From positions 10,157-19,351 of the forward strand of contig DOZU01000046.1 in assembly GCA_003517845.1 (NCBI GenBank): a stretch of 9,195 bases of DNA, read 5' to 3'. Below, piece after piece: positions 1 through 6,970 of this stretch; position 1 is the first letter of the stretch; each line of letters begins with the position of its first letter. The notes under the pieces are model-generated. The model saw only the letters and a program-made list of their open reading frames with translations. It did not search any database and was not told the DNA's origin. The DNA is from Clostridiales bacterium (GTDB lineage Bacteria > Bacillota > Sulfobacillia > UBA995). A program made the position numbers and the translations under genes.

Positions 1-216
1 CCGGCGCCGACCTTCGCGCTGGAGACCTTGATCCCCTCGCGGTCGCGATTCAATCCGCTATACGAAGCAGCCATCGAGAGTTGCGAGGAGGCGGTCCTCA
101 ACTCCCTCTTGCAGGCGGAGACGATGGAAGGTCGCGACGGCCATGTCGCCCACGCCCTACCGGTCGACCGGCTGCTGGACAGTCTCGGGCGCTACGGGCG
201 AATCCGGCCGCGCTGA
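1..216 (+). CDS. P1 family (DmpA-like) aminopeptidase, C-terminal fragment
   Basis: Only the last 71 codons lie in the window; the frame is open from base 1 to the TGA at 214-216. The segment EEAVLNSLLQAETMEGRDGH followed by VAHALP and DRLLDSLGRYGR matches, from memory, the conserved C-terminus of P1-family peptidases (L-aminopeptidase/D-esterase, DmpA). These are N-terminal-nucleophile enzymes that self-cleave before a serine and release N-terminal residues from short peptides. The nucleophile and the cleavage site lie upstream of the window, so activity cannot be judged. The TTG at 28-30 is an internal codon and not a start. cobO follows after 21 bp on the same strand, so the two may share a transcript, though no functional link is evident. 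Confidence 0.82.
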   Translation, partial: PAPTFALETLIPSRSRFNPLYEAAIESCEEAVLNSLLQAETMEGRDGHVAHALPVDRLLDSLGRYGRIRPR

Positions 217-220
217 GCGG

Positions 221-228
221 GGAGGAGG
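221..228 (+). promoter_or_regulatory. Ribosome binding site of cobO
   Basis: GGAGGAGG lies 9 nt before a GTG codon at 238-240. It supports GTG as the cobO start, which gives a protein beginning a few residues before the nucleotide-binding strand, as usual for the family. Confidence 0.75.
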
Positions 229-237
229 CAGGCTTCA

Positions 238-777
238 GTGTCGGGAGCACACGGCAAGGGACTCGTGTTGGTACATACGGGTGACGGCAAGGGGAAGACC
301 ACGGCCGCGCTGGGCCTGGCTCTGCGGGCGGCAGGCCACGGCCGCAAGGTCTTCATCATCCAGTTCATGAAGGGCGATCCGGACTACGGCGAACTCGTCG
401 TCATCCGACGGCACCTTGGGAGCTACATTGAGGTCGTCCAGAGCGGACTGCCAACCTTCGTCGACCGTGACGATCCCAGCCCCGAAGACCGCCGCTTGGC
501 CAGGGACGGGATGGACCTGGCGGGACACATCCTGAAAGCTGGGGCTCATGGCCTGGTGATCCTGGATGAGGTGAACGTGGCTCTCGATTACGGATTGGTG
601 AATCTACAGGAGTTGCTGGAGAAGGTGGCCAACCGTGCTCCGGGCGTGGACGTGGTGCTGACCGGAAGGAACGCCCCTGCCGCCCTGCTGGCCGCGGCCG
701 ACCTGGTGAGCGAGGTCGTAGAGGTAAAACACCACTTTCGGCGCGGCGTACCCGCCCGGAAGGGCATGGAACACTGA
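238..777 (+). CDS. cobO: Cob(I)yrinic acid a,c-diamide adenosyltransferase
   Basis: This 179-aa protein is a corrinoid adenosyltransferase of the CobA/CobO/BtuR family. It transfers the 5'-deoxyadenosyl group of ATP to Co(I) of a corrinoid, the step that makes adenosylcobalamin or its precursor, in the cytoplasm. The diagnostic P-loop variant GDGKGKTT is at residues 15-22, followed by AALGLALRAAGHG. The strand and acidic motif VILDEVNVALDYGL is at 107-120, LTGR at 141-144, and the C-terminal signature VKHHFRRGVPARKGMEH at 163-179. Relatives usually have KHP where this has KHH. Length is normal and the protein looks intact. The GTG start is chosen for its strong ribosome binding site. It sits between a peptidase gene (21 bp upstream) and an unrecognised gene (17 bp downstream). 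No other cobalamin gene is visible, so whether it serves synthesis or salvage is open. Confidence 0.95.
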   Translation: MSGAHGKGLVLVHTGDGKGKTTAALGLALRAAGHGRKVFIIQFMKGDPDYGELVVIRRHLGSYIEVVQSGLPTFVDRDDPSPEDRRLARDGMDLAGHILKAGAHGLVILDEVNVALDYGLVNLQELLEKVANRAPGVDVVLTGRNAPAALLAAADLVSEVVEVKHHFRRGVPARKGMEH

Positions 778-794
778 AGCCGCGGGAGGAGAGA

Positions 795-1316
795 ATGAGG
801 CCAGGTGAGAAATACCTCCGTGGTCGGGAGGGGGGCGGACCATCAGTGTGGCGCCTGGGAGAACTCGCCCGGAACCGCGCGGAACAGTCCAGGATGCGTA
901 GCGAACTCCTGCAGGTCGCCGGACGGCGGCCGATCCGGTATTGGCGAGCCTGCGGCACGGCGGGTGCGACCAGCTTTGACCGGATCACTTTGGCTTTTGC
1001 CGATCGCAGTTTTCTGGAGATCTACTCCACGGGACTTGATGACCGGGGGCGGATTGTGGGGCTCCTTCAACTCAGGCGCCAGGACTTCCGCGAACCCTTC
1101 TCCCGCGGCACGGCATCGTGCCTCGAGTTGACGCTCATGGGAGGGGACGGATGGGCGGGCAGACCGATTACCTCCTGTCGGATCACGCAAGATGGACGGG
1201 GCGAAACCCTGACCATCCTCGGCCCGGAGGGCATCTTGCTGAACGTCCGCGCTACCGCGGTCAACGGGCGCGGCGCCATCATCTTGCGCTTGCGGCACGC
1301 CCACGACTGGGAATGA
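795..1316 (+). CDS. Hypothetical protein of unknown family
   Basis: I do not recognise this 173-aa protein. The first third is rich in arginine and charged residues (about 1-50) and probably helical. Residues 60-170 look like a beta-rich domain with alternating hydrophobic runs such as ITLAFADRSFLEIYSTGLDD, IVGLLQLRRQDF, CLELTLMG, ETLTILGPEGILLNVRATAV and AIILRLRHAHD. There is no signal peptide, membrane helix or cysteine metal motif. The ATG at 795 has GGGAGGAG only 3 nt upstream (784-791), which is close. GTG at 846, with a GGAGGGG run about 11 nt upstream, and ATG at 894 are alternatives. It is 17 bp after cobO and 4 bp before the AIR synthase-like gene, so it is probably co-transcribed with both. 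The position argues that it is real; antisense frames over it look like low-complexity shadows. Confidence 0.68.
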   Translation: MRPGEKYLRGREGGGPSVWRLGELARNRAEQSRMRSELLQVAGRRPIRYWRACGTAGATSFDRITLAFADRSFLEIYSTGLDDRGRIVGLLQLRRQDFREPFSRGTASCLELTLMGGDGWAGRPITSCRITQDGRGETLTILGPEGILLNVRATAVNGRGAIILRLRHAHDWE

Positions 1317-1320
1317 GCGC

Positions 1321-2331
1321 ATGAAGGGACCGACGCCGGCCGGGAAAGTTTCCCCCTGGGTGCTCGAACGCTGCATCTTCCCGTATCTCGGCGCCCGCCG
1401 GTCCGAGGTGATCGTACGAGCCGGCCTGGGCGAAGACGCCGCCGTATTCGACCCCGATGGCCTACTGGTCGCCGTCTCGACCGACCCGATTACCGCCGCC
1501 GGCAAGCGGATGGGATGGTATGCTGCCCATGTTGCCCTGAACGATGTTGCCGCGGGCGGCGCCCGGCCGCTCGGCCTGTTGGTCACCATCATCTTGCCGC
1601 CCGGTCTTGCGCCAGCCGCGCTGGCCGAACTGCAACGCGACTTGGCGGAGGCCGCTTCGGACTTGGGCGTCGAGGTGCTGGGGGGCCACACCGAGTCCAG
1701 TGATGCCGTGACCCGACCGGTCATCGTGGCCACGGGGATCGGGCTCATCCCCCGGGGGGGCCGGCGAGGCTCCGCGGGCGGAAGGGCGGGTGACCGCCTG
1801 GTGCTCACCAAGACGGCCGGACTGGAGGGGACGGCCATCCTGGTGAGCGATTACGCCGATCGCCTGGCAGGCATCCTGACGCCCGCCGAGTCGGAAGCGG
1901 CCCTGGCGATGCTCGCCCGGATCAGCGTGGTGCCGGAAGCGCTGCTGGCCGCCGAGAACGGAGCTGCCGCCATGCATGATGTGACCGAGGGCGGCGTGAT
2001 CGGAGCGGCCTGGGAGATGGCGCGCGCTTCGCGCACCGGTTTCCGATTGGATCGGGATCAGGTGCCCGTGGCGCCGGTGACCGCCAAACTCGCCGCCATG
2101 CTGCAGTTCGACCCGATGAAGCTGATGTCCAGCGGTTCCCTGCTGATCGCCACCGCTCGGCCTGAGGTCATGGTGAGCGTGTTGGCTAGCGCGGGCATCG
2201 ATGCCGCCGTGGTCGGCACCCTGACGGCGAGCGATTATCTCGTCGCTACCGGCGACTCCGCCGCCGAGCTGCCGCCGGACTTCTCTCCCGACGACGAACT
2301 GTTCCGCCTGGTAACCGGTTGGCGCGGGTGA
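1321..2331 (+). CDS. AIR synthase-related protein (PurM/HypE-like fold)
   Basis: This 336-aa protein belongs to the superfamily of PurM, HypE, ThiL and SelD, ATP-dependent enzymes that activate or dehydrate small substrates. Visible motifs are GLGEDAAVF (35-43), the nucleotide/metal-binding aspartate segment; STDPITAA (53-60); NDVAAGGARPLGL (74-86); VLGGHTE (119-125), typical of HypE-like members; the second-domain signature MHDVTEGGVIGA (218-229); and DPMKLMSSGSLL (264-275). True HypE ends in a PRIC-type motif whose cysteine carries the thiocarbamate; this protein ends GWRG and has no C-terminal cysteine, so it is unlikely to act in hydrogenase maturation in the known way. The substrate is unknown. 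The ATG comes 4 bp after the stop of the preceding gene with only a weak ribosome binding site, suggesting translational coupling. The last 86 bp overlap the convergent transglutaminase gene. Confidence 0.88.
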   Translation: MKGPTPAGKVSPWVLERCIFPYLGARRSEVIVRAGLGEDAAVFDPDGLLVAVSTDPITAAGKRMGWYAAHVALNDVAAGGARPLGLLVTIILPPGLAPAALAELQRDLAEAASDLGVEVLGGHTESSDAVTRPVIVATGIGLIPRGGRRGSAGGRAGDRLVLTKTAGLEGTAILVSDYADRLAGILTPAESEAALAMLARISVVPEALLAAENGAAAMHDVTEGGVIGAAWEMARASRTGFRLDRDQVPVAPVTAKLAAMLQFDPMKLMSSGSLLIATARPEVMVSVLASAGIDAAVVGTLTASDYLVATGDSAAELPPDFSPDDELFRLVTGWRG

Positions 2332-4603
2332 GCAGAGGCGGCGGGCTCGGGCCCGCGAGCAACCTCCACAGCAAAGGGCCGGGGCCGCCAAGCGCCTTGC
2401 GGACTTCCTCGCGGATCACGCGGGCGGTGCGCAGGGCCGTCGTCAGCTCCGGCGGGTCAGGGGTTCCCGGGCCAAAGCGGGCCCGCTCGCAAATTCCGGT
2501 CAGCGCGGCCAACGCCTGCCCTGCCGGCGGGCAGGCCAGGCGGCCGCGCTCAAGGTACTCCGCCGGCGTGTCGGCTGCGGCGGGCACGGCACTGAGCAGG
2601 GACAGGTAATGGCCGGCCCCCCGGTACACGGCATCGATCGCGGCCCGGCGGTCGTGAAGCCGGGGCCGGGTCAGGAGCCAAAGCCTCCAGGCACGACGGG
2701 CCGCCAGCCAGATCAAGCATCCAGCCCCGATCGCCAGCAGGGCTAGAGTCACCGGCCCAAGCCAGCCCCGGAGGGGATGAGCGCGTCGCTGCCACCCGCC
2801 GGTCATTTCCCCCTCGATCAAGTCGAGAAACAGGTCGCCCCAACCTCCGCCCGGGTCCCAGCGCTGACCGGGGAGATCTTGGCCTTCCAGGGGCAAACCC
2901 GGGACCGGACCGGCGAAGGCGGGAACCAGGGCCGGGTCTGGTTCCGGGAAAGCGGGCGTCGGCTCGAAGGTGAACCAGCCCGTCCCCGGGATGAAGGCTT
3001 CGACCCAGGCGTGAGCCTGCTTGTTAGCTACCGGGATCTCGACCACGCCCGCGGCTGCCGGCGGGAGTGGCACCGCAAATCCCTCGACCCACCGCGCGGC
3101 TACGCCCACCGAACGCAGGAGGACGACCATCGCGGTCGAGTGGTAAGTGCAGTAGCCGCGCCTCAGATCGAAGAGGAAGAAGTCCACGAAATCACGGTGC
3201 CGGGGCGTGAGCGGGGGCTGTTCCGAATACGGAATGCCGCGCAGATATGCCTGGATAGCCCTGGCTCTGGCCAGGTCGTCGCCGGCTTGCCGGGTGATCG
3301 CTCGCGCCAACTCTCCGATTCTGGCCGGGAGATCGGCAGGGAGTTGGAGGTAGTCATCGCTCACATCTGCGTTGTGGTCCAGCGGAGCGGCTGCCGGCAT
3401 TGGCAGAGGTATGCGCGCCAACACCCGGTACGTCTGTTCAGCAGGAACCCGCCCGTCAATCGACAGGTTGCCCAACGCATCGAGGCTGACCGCTTGCCGT
3501 AGTCCCTGGATCGCCACGGGCTGGAGAGGGCTGAACACCACCCCCGTTCGCAGGCCGACATGCTGTACGGCGACCGCGACCTGCCAGTTGGGAATCCCGT
3601 CCGGATAGGGGAAGGCGATGGTGCCGGGGTCCGGCAACTCCGCCGGCCGCCGCGGGCGGCGCCTCCACCCCCGGCCGGTATACACATCGCGGATCGAGCC
3701 CCGGAGGTAGAGCAGGGGACCCGGAGGGGGATTGGCGATCCGGAGCCGCAGCACGATGTCGTCGTCGGTACGGATCGGTCCGCCGAGTTCCTCAACGTTG
3801 CCCCCAAAACCGGTGACCGCCACCGAAAACCCACCATCCGCAGCGGCCCCGTCCCCTTCGCCATATCCCCGCAGATCGGCCAGGAAGGGCAGTACGTCCA
3901 CAAACCAATCCGCCACCCGTCCCAGGGGGATGGGGCGAAAGTGGCCGGGCAACATCGCAGCACCGCCCGTGGCCAATCCGACCAGGATGGTTACGGAAAC
4001 GATGGTGGGCAGCACCAGCCGGGGCGATGGGGTTGCCCCCGCCGCCAGTTCGCCGAGATGGCTGAGTCCGGCGAGCAGACACACGGGCAACAGGTACGCG
4101 GCCAACGCCGGCGTCGCCCCGCCCTGGTGGAGCAGCCAGGCGGCGGCGAAGAACATGGTGCCCAGCGGCACCAGCACCAGGGGACGGTTCGCCCGGACCA
4201 CGAGGATCGCCACCACCAGGGAAACCAGCATCCCGACCATCGCCAGGACCAGCGTCAGGACGTCCGGTGGCGGGCCCAAGCCGTGTGACCAGGCGGTGAC
4301 ACTTTGCGCTACCGCTTGCGTGAGCCAGGCCAGCAGGGAGGTAAAGTCCACCCCGAGGGCCACGCCCGCCGGCCCGACCATCGCCGCCGCGATCGCCAGC
4401 CCAAGCAAGGTCTGCCGCGGGCGACATGCCAGCGCCCAGGCCAGGGTGACGGTAGCCAGTAGGGCGGCGGCCAGCCGGGGATGGTAGGCCACGGGCAAGG
4501 CGGTCCAGTCGGCCAACGGCCGGAGGACGGCGACCACCACGGCTGCCCCCAGGGCAAAGCGGACGGCCTCCCGCACCCGTTGCGCAAACCTCGTGGTCAT
4601 CAT
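2246..4603 (-). CDS. TgpA-like membrane transglutaminase-domain protein (DUF3488/DUF4129)
   Basis: This 785-aa membrane protein has the TgpA layout. The N-terminal part (about 14-217) has six or seven hydrophobic helices, then an extracytoplasmic region. A transglutaminase core lies at about 445-555: the catalytic cysteine is Cys485 in RRGYCTYHSTAMVVLLRS, the histidine is His531 in AHAWVEAF, and the third position is glutamate in FEPTP (546-550), a variant I associate with Bacillota. A further membrane helix at about 613-636 precedes a DUF4129-type cytoplasmic tail (about 655-735). Its substrate is unknown; the family is linked to cell-envelope functions. The start is the first ATG of ATGATG, overlapping the DUF58 stop as ATGA; GGAGGT lies 12 nt upstream (4616-4621). 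Residues about 740-785 form an arginine- and proline-rich tail, the last 28 or so encoded opposite the AIR synthase-like gene. Confidence 0.93.
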   Translation of the reverse strand: MMTTRFAQRVREAVRFALGAAVVVAVLRPLADWTALPVAYHPRLAAALLATVTLAWALACRPRQTLLGLAIAAAMVGPAGVALGVDFTSLLAWLTQAVAQSVTAWSHGLGPPPDVLTLVLAMVGMLVSLVVAILVVRANRPLVLVPLGTMFFAAAWLLHQGGATPALAAYLLPVCLLAGLSHLGELAAGATPSPRLVLPTIVSVTILVGLATGGAAMLPGHFRPIPLGRVADWFVDVLPFLADLRGYGEGDGAAADGGFSVAVTGFGGNVEELGGPIRTDDDIVLRLRIANPPPGPLLYLRGSIRDVYTGRGWRRRPRRPAELPDPGTIAFPYPDGIPNWQVAVAVQHVGLRTGVVFSPLQPVAIQGLRQAVSLDALGNLSIDGRVPAEQTYRVLARIPLPMPAAAPLDHNADVSDDYLQLPADLPARIGELARAITRQAGDDLARARAIQAYLRGIPYSEQPPLTPRHRDFVDFFLFDLRRGYCTYHSTAMVVLLRSVGVAARWVEGFAVPLPPAAAGVVEIPVANKQAHAWVEAFIPGTGWFTFEPTPAFPEPDPALVPAFAGPVPGLPLEGQDLPGQRWDPGGGWGDLFLDLIEGEMTGGWQRRAHPLRGWLGPVTLALLAIGAGCLIWLAARRAWRLWLLTRPRLHDRRAAIDAVYRGAGHYLSLLSAVPAAADTPAEYLERGRLACPPAGQALAALTGICERARFGPGTPDPPELTTALRTARVIREEVRKALGGPGPLLWRLLAGPSPPPLLTRANRLPGGTVRRRERSPAAARRRSRR
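2341..2356 (+). other. GC-rich hairpin just after the AIR synthase-like gene
   Basis: GCGGGC-TCGG-GCCCGC forms a perfect 6-bp stem with a 4-nt loop 9 nt after the stop at 2329-2331. No T-run follows, so it is not a standard intrinsic terminator; it may protect the 3' end or simply reflect the transglutaminase coding sequence on the other strand. Confidence 0.3.
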
Positions 4604-5952
4604 GTTCGCGCCAATACCTCCGGTGGCCGCGAAGATAGCCGCGACCGCATTCCTGCGGTAGGGGCGGGTTCGGAACCCGCCCCTACACTCAATGCATCAC
4701 CGTCCCGCAGTTCATATACCCTTACACCCTGGCCCCGCAAGTGCAGCGCCAAGGCCTGTTCCTCCGGGGCGGCGTCCTGGTCGCCCGCCCGGATCCAGAT
4801 GAGCATCACCGTGAACCTCCGGGCACGCAGCCGCCTCAGCGTCTCGGCCAGCGCCAGGTCGAGACAGGGGGTGACGGCTACCACCGTGGACCCGGGAAGC
4901 AGTTGCCGGCTCTCCCGCCGCAGGACTTCGCCGAGGGGGACTTGACCCTCCGCCTGCATCCTGGCCAGAGTCTCCAGCAGATGCTGGAAGCGGGCCGCCC
5001 CTTTGCCCGGCGCCAGCCAGTGACGGCGGTCGCCGTGACCCACCAGGCCGAACTCATGTCCCCTCTCCCAAGCGTGGTAGGCAAGGGAAGCCGCAATCTC
5101 CGCCGCCAGGTCGGTGCTCGTCATGCCGCCGGCGACTTGCCGCTCGGCCTGCTGGAACAGGTCGACGAACAACATCAACTGGACGGTGGTCGTGCGTTCA
5201 TATTCGCGTACGTGGAGTTCTCGGCGCCGGGCGCTGACCTTCCAGTGGATCAGCTTGGGGCTGTCACCGGGGCGAAACGGTCGGATCTGGGCGAGGCTCG
5301 ACAGGTCCTCGCGCGCCCGCTGGCGGGTGCGAAATGCCCCGAAAGATTGGCCGGCGGGTAGCGATAGTCCGGGCAGGGGCCGGATGGCGGGATACACTGT
5401 GACCGCAAAGCGGCTCCCCACCTGCTGCCGGCAGGTAAAGATCCCGAGCGGGTCCCGGGTTTCGACGGTCATCGGGCCCAGCCGGTAGTGCCCGCGCGCG
5501 AGCCGGGTGGCCAAGCAATAGCACAGGCGGGAACTCAAGGGGCCAAGCCACCAGAACTGGTGGGGCAGCCGGATGAAAGTGCGAGTCGGGGCAGGCCAAC
5601 CCCTGCCGCGGTGCCGACCGTCCCCGGAGAGTTCTCCCGGCAGGGGCAGGCGGATCCAGCGCGCCAATGTCGGATCGTTGAACTGGACCCATGGCACCGG
5701 CAGGAAGCCGTCGTTGGCCAGACGCAACTCCAGGACGGACGCTTCTCCCGCGGTCAGGCGAAGGCGTTCCGCCGTGTAGGTGAGCCGGAGAGAGCCGGCG
5801 ATGGAGCGCAACCATATGGCGGACAGCGCCACCACCCCTGCCAGGCAGTAGAACGCGTAGTAAGCATATGCCCCCCCGCCCAGCAAGGCACCGCCCAGGC
5901 AGGCCAGGGCCGTCCCGGGCACCAGGTAGTCCCGGACGCTAATGCGGCGCAT
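4600..5952 (-). CDS. DUF58 domain-containing protein
   Basis: About 450 aa. Two adjacent hydrophobic helices near the N-terminus (about 10-50) are followed by a beta-rich region and the DUF58 signature: IRPFRPGD, then KLIHWKVSARR and ELHVREYE (residues 223-252 from the ATG). After it comes a von Willebrand A-like segment starting VQLMLFVDLFQQ. DUF58 proteins are membrane-anchored partners of MoxR ATPases; their biochemical role is not settled. I prefer ATG at 5952, with GGGTGG 5 nt upstream (5958-5963); a GTG at 5961, inside that same stretch, would add three residues. The gene overlaps the end of moxR by 14 bp and joins the transglutaminase gene by an ATGA. The domain seems to end near VYELRDGDAL; the following VGAGSEPAPT is encoded by a perfect palindrome and looks inserted, and the last 18 residues do not resemble the family. 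Confidence 0.92.
   Translation of the reverse strand: MRRISVRDYLVPGTALACLGGALLGGGAYAYYAFYCLAGVVALSAIWLRSIAGSLRLTYTAERLRLTAGEASVLELRLANDGFLPVPWVQFNDPTLARWIRLPLPGELSGDGRHRGRGWPAPTRTFIRLPHQFWWLGPLSSRLCYCLATRLARGHYRLGPMTVETRDPLGIFTCRQQVGSRFAVTVYPAIRPLPGLSLPAGQSFGAFRTRQRAREDLSSLAQIRPFRPGDSPKLIHWKVSARRRELHVREYERTTTVQLMLFVDLFQQAERQVAGGMTSTDLAAEIAASLAYHAWERGHEFGLVGHGDRRHWLAPGKGAARFQHLLETLARMQAEGQVPLGEVLRRESRQLLPGSTVVAVTPCLDLALAETLRRLRARRFTVMLIWIRAGDQDAAPEEQALALHLRGQGVRVYELRDGDALSVGAGSEPAPTAGMRSRLSSRPPEVLART
4658..4686. repeat. 29-bp perfect palindrome inside the DUF58 gene (VGAGSEPAPT element)
   Basis: GTAGGGGCGGGTTC (4658-4671) and its exact reverse complement (4673-4686) flank a single central base, giving 14-bp arms. 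Read on the - strand it encodes VGAGSEPAPT in frame near the DUF58 C-terminus. I recall the same or similar decapeptides (VGAGFKPAPT and the like) in unrelated proteins of other bacteria, which marks such sequences as interspersed palindromic repeats tolerated in coding sequence. In mRNA it would form a very stable hairpin 55 nt before the transglutaminase start codon. Only one copy is seen in this window. Confidence 0.8.
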
Positions 5953-6901
5953 AACTGCCACCCGGCGGTACCGGGATCTCCCTCAGCAAGCCCTCGATCA
6001 CATTCTCCGCCGTTACTCCGCGGAGTTCGGCTTCCGCCCGCATCAGCAAGCGATGGGACAGCACGGGACCCGCCATGGCCTTGACATCGTCGGGCAGGAC
6101 GAACTGCCGCCCCCGAATGGCCGCCAGCGCCCGAGCCGAGCGGAAAAGCGCGATGCTGCCCCGAGGACTGGCTCCCAGGAAGACGTCAGCGTGGTTCCGG
6201 GTGCGCTCGACGATGCGGACGAGGTAAGCGCGGAGGTCGTGGTGGAAGAAGATCTTCTTGACTTCCGCCTGGGCCGCCAGCACCTCCGCCGGACCGGCCA
6301 CCGCCTTCAGGGCCTGTAACGGGTGTTCTCGCTCCAGTCGGGACAGGACCTCCCGCTCCTCGGCCGGACCGGGATAGCCCAGCCGGATGCGCAACAAGAA
6401 CCGGTCGAGTTGGGCTTCGGGCAGCGGGAATGTCCCCTCGTATTCCACCGGATTTTGCGTGGCGAGCAGCAGGAAGGGCTCGGGCAACGGATAACTCCGC
6501 CCATCCACCGTGACCTGGCGCTCTTCCATGGCCTCGAGCAAACTGGACTGGGTCTTGGGCGACGTGCGGTTGATCTCATCCGCCAGGACGACCTGGCCCA
6601 TGATCGGCCCGGGCTGGAAGCGGAATTCACCGCTGGGTTGGTGGAACAGGCTGATCCCGATGACGTCGGACGGCAGGAGGTCGGGCGTGAACTGGATCCG
6701 CCGGAACTCGCAGCCCACCGATACGGCTGTGGCGCGGACCAGCGTGGTCTTGCCGACGCCCGGCACATCTTCGACCAGCACGTGTCCGCCGGCGAACATG
6801 GCCACCAGGATGGCCTCGATCGCCGCGCGCTTGCCGACCATCACCCGCTCAACGTTGCCGAGAACGCGACCGGCCAGCTCCTGTACCCGGAGGTCGTCCA
6901 C
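5939..6901 (-). CDS. MoxR family AAA+ ATPase
   Basis: This is a cytoplasmic AAA+ ATPase of the MoxR family, chaperone-like ATPases that act with von Willebrand A-type partners. From the chosen GTG start the protein is 320 aa, a usual length. Motifs: Walker A in EDVPGVGKTT (44-53), the typical insert FTPDLLPSDVIG (71-82), Walker B VVLADEINR (104-112), sensor 1 LLATQNP (145-151), LDRFLLR (165-171), and sensor 2 GASPRGS (243-249). The frame stays open to a TTG at 7048, but that would add 49 low-complexity residues with no family resemblance and leave almost no room for a divergent promoter. GTG at 6901 has GGAGGTG 9 nt upstream and gives the normal MoxR N-terminus (DDLRVQELAGRVLGNVERV). It is first in the cassette with DUF58 and the transglutaminase gene, and overlaps the former by 14 bp. 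Confidence 0.95.
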   Translation of the reverse strand: MDDLRVQELAGRVLGNVERVMVGKRAAIEAILVAMFAGGHVLVEDVPGVGKTTLVRATAVSVGCEFRRIQFTPDLLPSDVIGISLFHQPSGEFRFQPGPIMGQVVLADEINRTSPKTQSSLLEAMEERQVTVDGRSYPLPEPFLLLATQNPVEYEGTFPLPEAQLDRFLLRIRLGYPGPAEEREVLSRLEREHPLQALKAVAGPAEVLAAQAEVKKIFFHHDLRAYLVRIVERTRNHADVFLGASPRGSIALFRSARALAAIRGRQFVLPDDVKAMAGPVLSHRLLMRAEAELRGVTAENVIEGLLREIPVPPGGSYAPH

Positions 6902-6910
6902 GTAGCGCCC

Positions 6911-6917
6911 CACCTCC
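6911..6917 (-). promoter_or_regulatory. Ribosome binding site of moxR
   Basis: On the - strand GGAGGTG lies 9 nt before GTG at 6901-6899. It decides the moxR start against the TTG at 7048. Its GGAG part also forms the 3' arm of the palindrome CTCCGCCGGCGGAG (6914-6927), so it may be occluded in the mRNA. Confidence 0.7.
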
Positions 6918-6970
6918 GCCGGCGGAGATTCCTCCCCGGGAAGGTCTTTCCCTCCTCCCCCGTTTTCGGG
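6914..6970 (-). other. Cluster of short inverted repeats in the moxR leader
   Basis: Four perfect short inverted repeats follow one another: 6959-6970 (CCCG-AAAA-CGGG on the - strand), 6938-6952 (GGGAA/TTCCC arms), 6924-6935 (GGAG-GAAT-CTCC on the - strand), and 6914-6927 (CTCCGCCGGCGGAG). The last two share the CTCC at 6924-6927 and cannot form together; the last one covers the moxR ribosome binding site. Short GC-rich repeats arise easily by chance here, so a regulatory role is only a possibility. I found no convincing promoter for either direction in 6902-7073. Confidence 0.4.

Noticed and set aside
843..1838. 331-codon - strand open frame opposite the hypothetical and AIR synthase-like genes
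   Set aside because: Low-complexity Pro/Ser/Arg translation with no motif; the + strand carries a clear PurM-fold protein across part of it.
1462..2391. 309-codon - strand open frame over the AIR synthase-like gene
   Set aside because: Antisense shadow with Gly/His/Gln-rich translation and no domain; it also clashes with the end of the transglutaminase gene on the same strand.
2520..2535. Perfect inverted repeat CCTGCC-GGCG-GGCAGG
   Set aside because: It lies inside the DUF4129-type coding region of the transglutaminase gene, has no T-run, and is explained by GC-rich codons.
3560..4487. Two + strand open frames of about 240-250 codons inside the transglutaminase gene
   Set aside because: They lie opposite membrane helices and the extracytoplasmic region of a clear TgpA-like protein; translations are Arg/Gln/Ser-rich without motifs.
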